16,024 nucleotides of DNA from Pseudomonadota bacterium (GTDB taxonomy: Bacteria > SAR324 > XYD2-FULL-50-16 > JAHJRI01). Numbering within the stretch: the first letter of the stretch is position 1; each line of letters begins with the position of its first letter. The notes beneath the pieces are model-generated. The model made no database searches. It saw only the letters and a program-made list of their open reading frames with translations, and was not told the origin of the DNA. The stretch spans positions 1-16,024 of the forward strand of contig JAKSDL010000102.1 in the NCBI GenBank assembly GCA_022360105.1, written 5' to 3'. Positions 7,813 to 15,592 of this stretch are shown piece after piece. The position numbers and the translations under genes were made by a program.

Positions 7813-7829
7813 TGCCGGTATAGCCGGCA
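7813..7829. repeat. Hairpin TGCCGG-TATAG-CCGGCA in convergent gap
   Basis: A perfect 6-bp stem with a 5-base loop lies 50 bases after the methyltransferase stop. No T-run follows, so it is at best a weak terminator for the convergent genes. The rest of 7764-8018 holds no gene; a GC-rich stretch near 7981-8006 (GGCAGGC, GCCGGCCC) looks like further repeat debris. Confidence 0.4.
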
Positions 7830-8018
7830 CCACCCAAAATACAAAATGGAGAGATTGTAGGATGAGCAACTTGTTGCCCATCAAAAACCCAATAGCACAT
7901 TATTACCCAACTCTACCTTTTGTCCGGACAATCTGAGAATTCTCTTTGTGCATTGTCGATTCAGTTCAATCCGAAAGATAGGCAGGCTTTGCCGGCCCGT
8001 CCTACCAACATAGAAATC

Positions 8019-8073
8019 GAGCCGCAGGCTCACCACCCGTAAATCTCAGATCATAGATCTGGAATCTAAAATG
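8019..8073 (+). repeat. 55-bp repeat, left inverted copy (A)
   Basis: The plus strand here matches the minus strand of 9200-9254 at 43 of 55 positions without gaps, counted by eye. It begins with the hairpin GAGCC-GCA-GGCTC and ends CTAAAATG. The stop codon of the PLP-enzyme gene (8066-8068) lies inside it. Confidence 0.75.
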
Positions 8074-9202
8074 TAGACGCTAAAGCGTCTGCCAGGTCTT
8101 GCTTAATATCCTCCACATCTTCAATTCCTACCGACAGGCGTAGCAGGCCATCAGTAATACCCATCCGTTGCCTGACCTCTGCAGACACCTTGGCATGTGA
8201 GGTGGTTGCCGGATCGCAGATGGTTGTTTCAACTCCACCCAGACTGACCGCAGGTTTAACCAGCTTCAGTCTTTTCATATAGTCAAAGGCATTTAATTTA
8301 GGATTACCAATTTCAAAACTAAGCATGGCACCAAATCCGGTCATTTGTTTTTTAGCAATCGCGTGTCCGGGATGGTTTTCCAAACCGGGATAATTAACTT
8401 TTTTGATATCAGTAATATCATTCAGAAATTGAGCAATCTCCAAAGCATTCCGAGATTGTTTTTCAACTCTCAAGGCTAGGGTTTTCAGGCTTCGTTCCAG
8501 TAAATAACAATCGATGGCGTTTAAGCTGCCACCATAACAAACAGCAGTTTTTCTGATTTTTTCTGCCAGGCTTTTTCTGGTGATGACAGCACCACTGCAC
8601 AGATCGCTATGTCCACCAAAATATTTAGTGCCGCTGTGTACTACGACATCAATGCCCAGATCCAAAGGTTTCTGATTAATCGGCGTGGCAAAGGTACCAT
8701 CAATGAAACTCAGGCATTTATGTTTGGCAGCCAGTTTGGCAATCCGGCGAATGTCAATAATTGTCAGTAAGGGATTGGTCGGAGTTTCAATATAAATCGC
8801 CTTGGTTTCAGGGGTAATGGCTTCTTCAAAATCGGAAACATCGGAACCGACAAGGCTATAGCGAATGCCGATACGATCAAAGTGTTCTTCGATAAAAGCA
8901 TGGCTGCCGCCATAAATTTCATCCTGGAACACCACGTGATCACCAGCTTTTACAAAAGCGAGCAAACTGGTGGTAATAGCCGCCATGCCTGAAGAGAAGA
9001 CAATACCTTCCTCACCGCTTTCAAGACTGGCAAGCTTCTCTGCTACTGCTGCCTGATTGGAGATGTTGAAATACCGTGGATACGGCGCTTCCTCTCTATC
9101 CAGATATTCGTTGGCAGAGGAAGTGAAAATCGGACTGTTAATCCCGCCGCTGTATTTGTCAGGAATCCCTCCCGAGTGCACACACTTAGTTGATATTTGC
9201 AT
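8066..9202 (-). CDS. Cys/Met-metabolism PLP-dependent enzyme (cystathionine gamma-lyase / gamma-synthase type)
   Basis: The 378-residue fold-type I PLP enzyme belongs to the trans-sulfuration group: cystathionine gamma-lyase or synthase, methionine gamma-lyase, or O-acetylhomoserine sulfhydrylase. Numbered from the ATG at 9202, it shows the YPRYFN phosphate-binding Tyr/Arg (about 41-43), SSGMAAI (70-76), EIYGGS with the stacking Tyr97, Asp168 in FIDGTFATP, the PLP lysine Lys193 in HSGTKYFGGHSD, and the C-terminal SLGGVETTICDPA. Methionine gamma-lyase's usual active-site cysteine after YG is glycine here, which favours a cystathionine-type enzyme. The open frame runs 20 codons further upstream, but that part is encoded by the 55-bp repeat and has no family resemblance, so the ATG at 9202 (first residues MQISTKCVHSGG) is used. 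It lies 73 bases downstream of the alcohol dehydrogenase gene and may be co-transcribed with it. Exact substrate uncertain. Confidence 0.88.
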   Translation of the reverse strand: MQISTKCVHSGGIPDKYSGGINSPIFTSSANEYLDREEAPYPRYFNISNQAAVAEKLASLESGEEGIVFSSGMAAITTSLLAFVKAGDHVVFQDEIYGGSHAFIEEHFDRIGIRYSLVGSDVSDFEEAITPETKAIYIETPTNPLLTIIDIRRIAKLAAKHKCLSFIDGTFATPINQKPLDLGIDVVVHSGTKYFGGHSDLCSGAVITRKSLAEKIRKTAVCYGGSLNAIDCYLLERSLKTLALRVEKQSRNALEIAQFLNDITDIKKVNYPGLENHPGHAIAKKQMTGFGAMLSFEIGNPKLNAFDYMKRLKLVKPAVSLGGVETTICDPATTSHAKVSAEVRQRMGITDGLLRLSVGIEDVEDIKQDLADALASTF

Positions 9203-9254
9203 TTTAGGTTTCAGATTCATTATTTTAGATTTACAGGCTGTGAACCTGCGGTTC
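9200..9254 (-). repeat. 55-bp repeat, right inverted copy (B)
   Basis: Read on the minus strand it begins with GAACC-GCA-GGTTC and ends CTAAAATG. Relative to copy A, the hairpin carries a paired change (G to A and C to T) that keeps the stem intact. The final ATG is the likely start codon of the PLP-enzyme gene. Confidence 0.75.
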
Positions 9255-9275
9255 TGTTCCATGTTTGTGAAATAA

Positions 9276-10487
9276 TTAGGGAAGTAATTGCCTAACTAGT
9301 TCCGTCAGTTCTTGTTTGTTCATGATTCTGGGGACCGGGTAATCGATATTTGATTCGGCCAGGGCTCTTTTTACGATCAGGGGAATATCCTCCTCTTTTA
9401 GTTCTTTGATGAAGGTAGGAATTCCCATGTTTTGATTCATTCGTTTTATTTTATCGATGAATTTTCTTGCCAGTACGTCTTTGAAATAATCTGCTCGTCC
9501 CAAACCACTGACTACTGCCAAATCCGCCAGCTTGTCCCTTGCTTGCTCAATGCTGGCCTCCAATACATATGGGAGGATGATAGCGTTGGCCAGACCATGA
9601 GGAACTCCATACAGTCCGCCCATGTTGTGGGCTATGGCATGGACATAACCTACCCAGGTTCTGGTGAAAGCCAGGCCGGCGTAGTAGGATGCCAGGGCCA
9701 GTTGGTCCCTTTTATCAGGGTTTGAGCCATCCTGATAAACATCTTCCAGGTCCTCCATGATAATTTTGGTGGCATCGAGCGAATTTTTCCTGGTGAACGG
9801 GGTGCCCATTAATCCAATATATGATTCCACTGCATGGGTTAGGGCATCCATTCCCGTGGTGGAAGTGACATGGGGAGGCAATCCCAACATCAATTCCGCA
9901 TCCAGAATTGCCACTTGCGGAACCAGCTTGAGGTCTATAACTGCAAACTTTTCATGAGTATCCGGATCGGACACAACAGCTGCAACGGTACCTTCAGATC
10001 CGGTGCCCGCGGTTGTAGGAATGGCAATTAGCGGTGGCAGCGTTCTCCATACTCGAAATTTACCTTGCATTTTTCTGACAGGCTTCCTGCGATTGGACGC
10101 TCTGGCGCCGATCATTTTAGCACAATCCATGGGTGAACCACCGCCAAAAGCTATGATGCCACTGCAATTGTTTTCATCATAAACTTTTAAACCATCTTCT
10201 ATGTTCTGAATGGAAGGATTGGGCTGCACTCCATCAAAAATGCAATAAGGGATGTTTGCTGCCTCCAAAGGCCCCGTGATTTTTTCAGCCAGTCCTATTG
10301 AAGTCAACCCCTTGTCTGTAACGATCAATACTTTGTCAATCTTTTGTGATTTCACAGATTCAGGTAGTTCTCTGACTGCTCCGGGTCCTGAAATAAGTTC
10401 AGGAACGCGCACGGGAATCAGTGGATAGATAAATTTGCTTGGATAGTGGATACACCGCAAAATGAAAGTCTTGAGTGAAAAGCTCAT
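9276..10487 (-). CDS. Iron-containing alcohol dehydrogenase
   Basis: The 403-residue protein is a group III, NAD(P)-linked, metal-dependent alcohol dehydrogenase that interconverts alcohols and aldehydes or ketones. The nucleotide-binding FGGGSPMDCAK is near 114-124, and IPTTAGTGSE follows at about 156-165. Metal ligands fit Asp214 and His218 in DALTHAVE, His283 in HAIAHNMGG and His297 in PHG, so the site is complete. The open frame continues 37 codons upstream, but the start at 10487 is chosen because a strong GGAGGA (10497-10492) lies 4-5 bases ahead and a TATAAT box sits within the would-be extension. It is divergent from the histidine kinase and upstream of the PLP enzyme on the same strand. 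Its alcohol substrate is unknown; linkage to the AOR and methyltransferases is possible but unproven. Confidence 0.93.
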   Translation of the reverse strand: MSFSLKTFILRCIHYPSKFIYPLIPVRVPELISGPGAVRELPESVKSQKIDKVLIVTDKGLTSIGLAEKITGPLEAANIPYCIFDGVQPNPSIQNIEDGLKVYDENNCSGIIAFGGGSPMDCAKMIGARASNRRKPVRKMQGKFRVWRTLPPLIAIPTTAGTGSEGTVAAVVSDPDTHEKFAVIDLKLVPQVAILDAELMLGLPPHVTSTTGMDALTHAVESYIGLMGTPFTRKNSLDATKIIMEDLEDVYQDGSNPDKRDQLALASYYAGLAFTRTWVGYVHAIAHNMGGLYGVPHGLANAIILPYVLEASIEQARDKLADLAVVSGLGRADYFKDVLARKFIDKIKRMNQNMGIPTFIKELKEEDIPLIVKRALAESNIDYPVPRIMNKQELTELVRQLLP

Positions 10488-10490
10488 GTT

Positions 10491-10520
10491 CTCCTCCGAA
10501 TTGAAAACAAAATGATTATA
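10491..10520 (-). promoter_or_regulatory. -10 box and strong ribosome binding site of the alcohol dehydrogenase
   Basis: On the minus strand a perfect TATAAT (10520-10515) is followed about 18 bases later by GGAGGA (10497-10492), just before the ATG at 10487. No good -35 is seen at normal spacing. Together they fix the start codon and argue against the longer open frame. Confidence 0.55.
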
Positions 10521-10670
10521 GCTTATAGTACCGATTGATTGCTTGTGCGCGATCATAACAGAACAGCAATTCCGCAAATCAACAAGCCGTCTTTTCAATG
10601 TGTTACATCACTATCACGAATGGCTCGGAAATGGAAATGCCTTTGATCCTGAAATAGCTTTGAGAGATCA

Positions 10671-12545
10671 ATGAAACAAAATGAAGATATTACCCTGGCT
10701 TTGTACCAGATTTCCAATGCAGTGAACACCACATCGGATCTCAATGAATTGTATGAAAAGATTCATCAATCCCTGGGACGCATCGTCGATACCGGCAATT
10801 TTTATATTGCCCTCTATGATGCCAAGGAAGGTTACATTCACTTTCCTTACTTTGTGGACAAAAGATCAAAAACAAAATCCGGTGGTGGCTACTATGCAGA
10901 GGATAGAAAGGCTTCAATGACCCTGAGGGTGATCAAATCCGGTCAACCTATTTTGATCAATAAAAAGGAAAGCATTGAATATTGCAAATCTCTAAATAGT
11001 GAGCCTTCCGGACCCATAGCAGAAATGTGGATTGGTGTTCCTTTGAAAGTAAAATCGGAAGTCATTGGTGTAGTGGCAGTTCAGAGTTACACTGATCCCA
11101 ACCGATACAGTTCCCATGATGTTAACATATTAAATTCGGTTTCTGATCAGATTGCACTGGCGATAGAAAGAAAAAGATCGGAAGAGGCTTTGAGAGATCG
11201 TGAACAACTCATTTCCGTGCTTTATAAGTTATCCAACGCCATGCATACCACTGAAAATCTTGAGCAATATTTTGGAATCATTCATGATTCCCTGAATAAT
11301 ATCATTAATGCAAAAAATTTTACCATAGCCCTTTACGATTCAAAAAGGGATACACTCTTTTTTCGTTACTCAACGGATGTCATGGATAAAACCATGATGA
11401 ATCCTGTTGAAAATGCCAGTCAGACCAGTTCCCTTTCGTATCAGGTCATCAAGGCTCAAAAAACTTTGTTGTTGAGCGAACAAGAGAAAGCTGAACTATA
11501 CGAAAGTCTTAACGGGAAAATGATTGGTGACGTCTCAGCGAAAACCTGGCTGGGTGTGCCCTTAATAGGTAAAAGTGAAATTTTAGGAGTGGTAATTATA
11601 CAAAGCTACGATGAGTTGGATTGTTACGACAAAAAAGAAGTGAATCTGCTTGAAGCTGTGTCTGATCAAATTGCTTTTGCAATAGAGTACAAAAGAGCTC
11701 AGGAAGAATTGGAGCAGGTTCAAAAGGAGTTGATCCAAAAAGCACACAAGGCAGGCATGACAGATATTGCTTCCGATACGCTTCATAATATCGGCAACGT
11801 TCTGAACAGCGTGAATACCTCGACTAATATTATCCGGGATATTGTAGCGAATTCCGCTGTAAGGGGCCTTAATAAAGCATTAAACCTTTTGAAATGCAAC
11901 AAGGATAATTTCAAGGAATTCATTGCCAATGATCCAAAAGGCGAAAGGCTGGTCAATTATCTGCTTTCAATAGAAGAACCTATCCATGAAGAATATCACG
12001 AAATTTTGAAACAATCGGATAGGCTGATGGAAAAAGTATCGCTGATGACCAATGTAATAAGAGCCCAGCAGGCTTATGCCAGCGGTGGGTTCATGGAGGA
12101 AACCATTCAATTGGAAACAGTTGTGGAAAACACGTTGAATTTGCATGCATCATCGCTAAAAAGCAGCGGGATTACCATTAGAAAAAATTATGAAAAAATT
12201 CCACGGATAACCGTGCAACGGACCAAACTTAGTCATGTGCTGATGAATCTTATTATCAATGCTAAAGACGCTATGGAAGTGAATGAAAATAATGAAAAAA
12301 TTCTGGATATTTCCATAGACCAAAATGAGAGGCATGTCTTTCTGACTGTAAGTGATACAGGTAAAGGTATTGAGGAGAAAGATTTGAAGAAAATTTTCAA
12401 TCATGGGTTCACGACCAAAAAACAGGGTCATGGATTTGGATTGCACAACAGTGCGAATTTCATGTCGGAAATGAAAGGCGCTATCTGGGCAAAGAGCGAA
12501 GGTCCAGGCAAAGGTGCCAGCTTTGTGTTGCGTTTTAACAAATAA
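10671..12545 (+). CDS. Tandem-GAF cytoplasmic sensor histidine kinase
   Basis: This 624-residue protein has no membrane segment. Two GAF sensor domains (about 10-165 and 180-340) are clear internal duplicates: both open with LY-x-x-SNA and contain NF-x-IALYD, and both have W-x-GVPL and SDQIA-x-AIE. A short coiled linker (about 340-360) leads to the dimerisation region with phospho-acceptor His372 in LHNIGNVLNSVN. An HATPase_c domain follows, with the N box LMNLIINAKDAM (about 524-535), G1 DTGKGI (562-567), HGFTTK (578-583) and G2 GHGFGL (586-591). The H box is the HN-x-GN type found in a subset of soluble sensor kinases. GAGAG a few bases before the ATG at 10671 serves as ribosome binding site. 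No response regulator is in the window, so it is an orphan here. Ligand and target are unknown. Confidence 0.93.
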   Translation: MKQNEDITLALYQISNAVNTTSDLNELYEKIHQSLGRIVDTGNFYIALYDAKEGYIHFPYFVDKRSKTKSGGGYYAEDRKASMTLRVIKSGQPILINKKESIEYCKSLNSEPSGPIAEMWIGVPLKVKSEVIGVVAVQSYTDPNRYSSHDVNILNSVSDQIALAIERKRSEEALRDREQLISVLYKLSNAMHTTENLEQYFGIIHDSLNNIINAKNFTIALYDSKRDTLFFRYSTDVMDKTMMNPVENASQTSSLSYQVIKAQKTLLLSEQEKAELYESLNGKMIGDVSAKTWLGVPLIGKSEILGVVIIQSYDELDCYDKKEVNLLEAVSDQIAFAIEYKRAQEELEQVQKELIQKAHKAGMTDIASDTLHNIGNVLNSVNTSTNIIRDIVANSAVRGLNKALNLLKCNKDNFKEFIANDPKGERLVNYLLSIEEPIHEEYHEILKQSDRLMEKVSLMTNVIRAQQAYASGGFMEETIQLETVVENTLNLHASSLKSSGITIRKNYEKIPRITVQRTKLSHVLMNLIINAKDAMEVNENNEKILDISIDQNERHVFLTVSDTGKGIEEKDLKKIFNHGFTTKKQGHGFGLHNSANFMSEMKGAIWAKSEGPGKGASFVLRFNK

Positions 12546-12634
12546 CATGAACAAGCTATATATAGACGTTTTGGAGTGTTTTTAAAATTCGGCAACACCC
12601 TGATCCGTTCAATTTTAGTTAAAGTCACATGGGA

Positions 12635-12740
12635 CAGTTAACAGTTATCCGTTATCGGTCTTAGGTGGAAGCTCCGTGTTTTCTTCAAGACTTGAGTAAT
12701 TGTTCCACAAACTGATAACCGATTGCTGATAACTGATAAC
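12635..12740. repeat. About 105-bp inverted-repeat (MITE-like) element
   Basis: The left arm (about 12635-12659, CAGTTATCCGTTATCGGT) is an imperfect reverse complement of the right arm (12711-12740, AACCGATTGCTGATAACTG). Nested inside are GTGGAA (12665-12670) with TTCCAC (12703-12708) and a small TCAAG/CTTGA centre, so the whole element can fold as one long hairpin. It carries no open frame of its own. The remainder of 12546-12855 has no recognisable gene or clear terminator. Confidence 0.6.
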
Positions 12741-12855
12741 ACAGTCGAACCCAAAACAAAATTCTTTGCTTACAAACCAAGCAAGTCTAAACTAAACCGC
12801 AAAAAGTGAGTATTTAGAAAGGCTGAATAAATCCGGAACCAACCAATCGAAAAAG

Positions 12856-14535
12856 ATGAAGCAATATTCATTAGACTATATTCGGGATCAGATTATTGGA
12901 AACGACATGCTGTTTCAAACCCCGTTCGGTGAAAGGCACTTATTCTATGCCGATTACACGGCATCGGGCAGGGGATTGCAGTTTATCGAAAATAGAATCA
13001 CGAATATTTTAAAGTCCTACGCAAACTCCCATACTGAGGATGATTATACGGGCAAATACATGACAACTCTGCTGCACCAGGCTGAAGAGAGAATCAAAGC
13101 CATGGTGAATGCGGGTCCGGAAGGAAAGATTATTTCGATCGGCTCCGGTACGACGGGCGCCTTGCTAAAACTCCAACAAATTCTGGGCATTTACTTGCCG
13201 CCTGTCACCAAGGAAAGGCTGGTCAAGGCAATGGAAAAGATGAAGGGAGCCGAAACCGATCTGGTAGAAAACGTTTGGAAGGAACGACCTATCATATTTA
13301 TCAGCCCCTACGAGCATCATACAAACGAATTGATGTGGCGGGAATCCTTTGCCGAAACCGTAGTGGTTGGTCTGGACGCGTCGGGAATGCTGGATTTGGA
13401 TGATCTGGAAAAAAAGCTGTCTGCAGATGCCTATAAAGAAAGAAAGAAACTGGCTTCCTTCTCTGCGGGATCTAATATCACAGGTCTGAGAACATCTACC
13501 TTTGAAGTGGCCAAAATCTGTCATCGTTATGGTGTTCCAATTATGTTTGATTTTGCAGCAGTGGCACCATACATTGAAATCGACATGAACCGGGATGAAG
13601 AGTCATATTTTGACGCCATTGTGTTTTCCCCTCATAAATTCCTGGGCGGACCTGGAACCAGCGGTATTTTGATTTTTAACGAAAAACTGTATCGCAAGGA
13701 TCTGCCTCCCACGGCTGCAGGTGGCGGCACAGTGGACTATGTGGGATACCGGTTTCATGATTTTTACGATGATATCGAAACCAGGGAAAAGGCCGGTACA
13801 CCTCCCATATTGCAGACCATAAAAACTGCGTTAATCATGGAATTGAAAAACAAAATAGGGGTGGATCAGATTGAAGATATTGAATTGAGATATGCAGATA
13901 AGTTTCTGAAACAATTAAAGGAAATTGAAAATGTGGAACTGATTGGAGAATTTGACCCTGAACACCGGGTTCCTATTATCTCTTTTAATATCAGGCACAA
14001 AGATCGTTATCTGCATCCAAAGTTTGTCACTAAATTGTTGAATGACCTCTTTGGTATCCAGTCCCGAGCCGGTTGCAGTTGTGCCGGTCCTTATGGACAC
14101 TACCTACTGGGCATTGACGAGGAGGAGTCGGCAAAATTCCGAAAACTGATAGCAGAAGGATACTGTGGAATAAAGCCTGGTTGGGTGAGGGTGAATCTTC
14201 ACTATACTTTCCAGGAAAACGATATCGATTTTTTGCTTAAAGCCATTGGCTTTGTGGCAGAATTTGGTCCTTTGTTTCTCTGGGAATACAAACTAAATAT
14301 GACAACAGCGGAATGGAAAAATGTAAACCTGGATGAAGAACCCGAGCCATTCTCGCTTGATAATGATTATTCGACTAAAAGTATCGATCTCAAAGATTTG
14401 GAAACGACCCGGACTTCCTATTTTCTGGACGCTGCCAAACAAGTGGAACGATTGCAAGAAAATCTTTTAACGAACTACCACACCGATCTGGATGAAGTCG
14501 AGGCGGTGAAATTCTTTTACTATGTTAACAACTAG
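12856..14535 (+). CDS. Class V aminotransferase / cysteine-desulfurase-like PLP protein
   Basis: The 559-residue fold-type I PLP protein is related to SufS/NifS-type cysteine desulfurases. It shows YADYTASGRG near the N-terminus (31-40), GSGTTGALLKL (96-106), SPYEHHTN (150-157), Asp232 in FDFAAVAPY and the PLP lysine Lys261 in SPHKFLGGPGTSG. A cysteine-rich RAGCSCAGPYGH (404-415) stands where desulfurases carry their catalytic cysteine loop. Residues about 440-559 form a C-terminal extension beyond the usual roughly 400-residue core. The ATG at 12856 has only a purine stretch ahead of it, but homology starts there. It is followed after 18 bases by the small CxxC protein, so the two look like an operon. 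Desulfurase, selenocysteine lyase or another PLP activity cannot be told apart here. Confidence 0.85.
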   Translation: MKQYSLDYIRDQIIGNDMLFQTPFGERHLFYADYTASGRGLQFIENRITNILKSYANSHTEDDYTGKYMTTLLHQAEERIKAMVNAGPEGKIISIGSGTTGALLKLQQILGIYLPPVTKERLVKAMEKMKGAETDLVENVWKERPIIFISPYEHHTNELMWRESFAETVVVGLDASGMLDLDDLEKKLSADAYKERKKLASFSAGSNITGLRTSTFEVAKICHRYGVPIMFDFAAVAPYIEIDMNRDEESYFDAIVFSPHKFLGGPGTSGILIFNEKLYRKDLPPTAAGGGTVDYVGYRFHDFYDDIETREKAGTPPILQTIKTALIMELKNKIGVDQIEDIELRYADKFLKQLKEIENVELIGEFDPEHRVPIISFNIRHKDRYLHPKFVTKLLNDLFGIQSRAGCSCAGPYGHYLLGIDEEESAKFRKLIAEGYCGIKPGWVRVNLHYTFQENDIDFLLKAIGFVAEFGPLFLWEYKLNMTTAEWKNVNLDEEPEPFSLDNDYSTKSIDLKDLETTRTSYFLDAAKQVERLQENLLTNYHTDLDEVEAVKFFYYVNN

Positions 14536-14553
14536 TAACAAAGGAACAGGAGT

Positions 14554-14841
14554 ATGAAATTTACTGATGAAGCACAAGTATTGTGGAATAAACTTAGCGA
14601 GGAAGACCAAAAAGCTTGGACTACGAATGTATCCTGCCAAAAATGCGGAACCAAGATAGATAAAGATGATTTCAGTGCGTCCATTTATGAAGAGCAATTA
14701 GCATTGTTTCATCGATGCACGGCTTGTGAAAACAAGGAAGTCCGATTGATTGCTGTAGATGATACTACTCAGCAGGAAATTGATGATGATTTTGACAGGT
14801 GGCTTAAATCAAAAAAAGAACAGCATCCGGAGAAGTTTTAG
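14554..14841 (+). CDS. Small hypothetical protein with two CxxC pairs
   Basis: This 95-residue acidic, soluble protein has CQKC (Cys28, Cys31) and CTAC (Cys55, Cys58), an arrangement typical of a zinc ribbon or other four-cysteine metal site. There is no signal peptide or membrane segment. AAGGA eight bases before the ATG gives a ribosome binding site. It lies 18 bases after the PLP protein gene and is very likely co-transcribed. I do not recognise a named family. A metal- or sulfur-handling partner of the upstream cysteine-desulfurase-like protein is a reasonable but untested idea. Confidence 0.7.
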   Translation: MKFTDEAQVLWNKLSEEDQKAWTTNVSCQKCGTKIDKDDFSASIYEEQLALFHRCTACENKEVRLIAVDDTTQQEIDDDFDRWLKSKKEQHPEKF

Positions 14842-14842
14842 G

Positions 14843-15100
14843 ATCAGGAAAAGGTGAAACACCTGCTCTCATAAAAGGAACGATTTTACTGGCGACAGCC
14901 CCGATTCGTTTTACACCACCTACAATCACCAAAAAGCAGAGTGCGGCGATTATAACCCGCATCCAAAAATTGCTCCCCGTCCCCCGAGTGCAACCGCAGT
15001 ATCAACTCCGGTGATATTGCCAATTCCGATGGTCACCGCTCTGAAAGTAACGTTACTTAAGCCCAAGGATTGAGTTTTTGTAACGTTACCACTTGGAGAT
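14843..15100 (-). pseudogene. Remnant of an AGCS-family sodium:alanine/glycine symporter
   Basis: On the minus strand, the frame from about 15045 reads FRAVTIGIGNITGV followed by TAVALGGRGAIFG and stops at 14952-14950. This resembles the conserved GxGNIxGVAxAI...GGPGAxFW segment of AGCS transporters. After a frame change the frame from 14962 reads VIVGGVKRIGAVASKIVPFM, matching the family's GGIKRIxxVxxxxVPxMA segment. In intact proteins these motifs are roughly 80-100 residues apart, whereas here they are nearly adjacent. The gene has therefore suffered an internal deletion and frameshift and lost both ends. It cannot encode a working transporter. Confidence 0.65.
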
Positions 15101-15391
15101 ATTGTATGAAAATCGCCATTCAAAGTAGATACCCTCTAAATTAAAGTTTTATAATAACAGTTAGCTGCTTAGTGTTTTTGGTCGCCATCTGACTAGCTGG
15201 CACGCTTATTGGAAAAAGAAAGGTCAAATTCAACTATTCAATGATCAAAAACACCATCGTTTGTGACAGTCTTCTTAGTTTATCTCAGTAAATTGTCTTA
15301 ATCAGGAAATTTGTTTTTAAATCAGAATAAGGCCTGATATTGTAGGAGCGGACTGGTGCTTGTGAGACATTGGTGCATAACTTAAAAAACC
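15101..15391. other. Intergenic stretch without recognisable gene
   Basis: Stop codons are frequent in all frames that I followed, and I could not recognise the rest of the symporter here. A plus-strand LAGTLIGKRK-like reading near 15195-15220 follows a stop and is too short to call. Confidence 0.4.
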
Positions 15392-15403
15392 GGAAGGAAA
15401 AAA

Positions 15404-15592
15404 ATGAAAGCACTTGATATTGTTCACCTGGTGGCAGGAATACTTATTCTAACAGGGATTTTGCTGTCTATACTCGCTCATCCCTGGTGGCTGGCTTTAT
15501 CGGCATTTGTAGGATTAAACCTCTTACAATTCGGCATCTCGAAATTCTGTCCTATGATCTGGTTTCTAAAAAAGCTTGGTTTCAACGAATAA
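15404..15592 (+). CDS. Small two-helix membrane protein, DUF2892-like
   Basis: The 62-residue protein has two hydrophobic helices (about 5-25 and 28-48) and a short C-terminal tail, KFCPMIWFLKKLGFNE. The size and the helix-Pro-Trp-Trp-helix layout, with the NLLQFGISKFCPM-like end, fit the DUF2892/YgaP-transmembrane type of inner-membrane protein, often found near sulfur or redox genes. GGAAGGA (15392-15398) six bases before the ATG is a good ribosome binding site. Function unknown. It precedes the Tat-exported iron-sulfur protein on the same strand with a 219-base gap. Confidence 0.75.
   Translation: MKALDIVHLVAGILILTGILLSILAHPWWLALSAFVGLNLLQFGISKFCPMIWFLKKLGFNE

Noticed and set aside
7813..7829. 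Hairpin after the second methyltransferase read as a rho-independent terminator.
   Set aside because: No T-run follows on either strand, so it is listed only as a hairpin.
8066..9202. Calling the PLP enzyme a methionine gamma-lyase that feeds methanethiol to the methyltransferases.
   Set aside because: The active-site cysteine usual in that enzyme is glycine here, and nothing in the window ties thiols to the MttB proteins.
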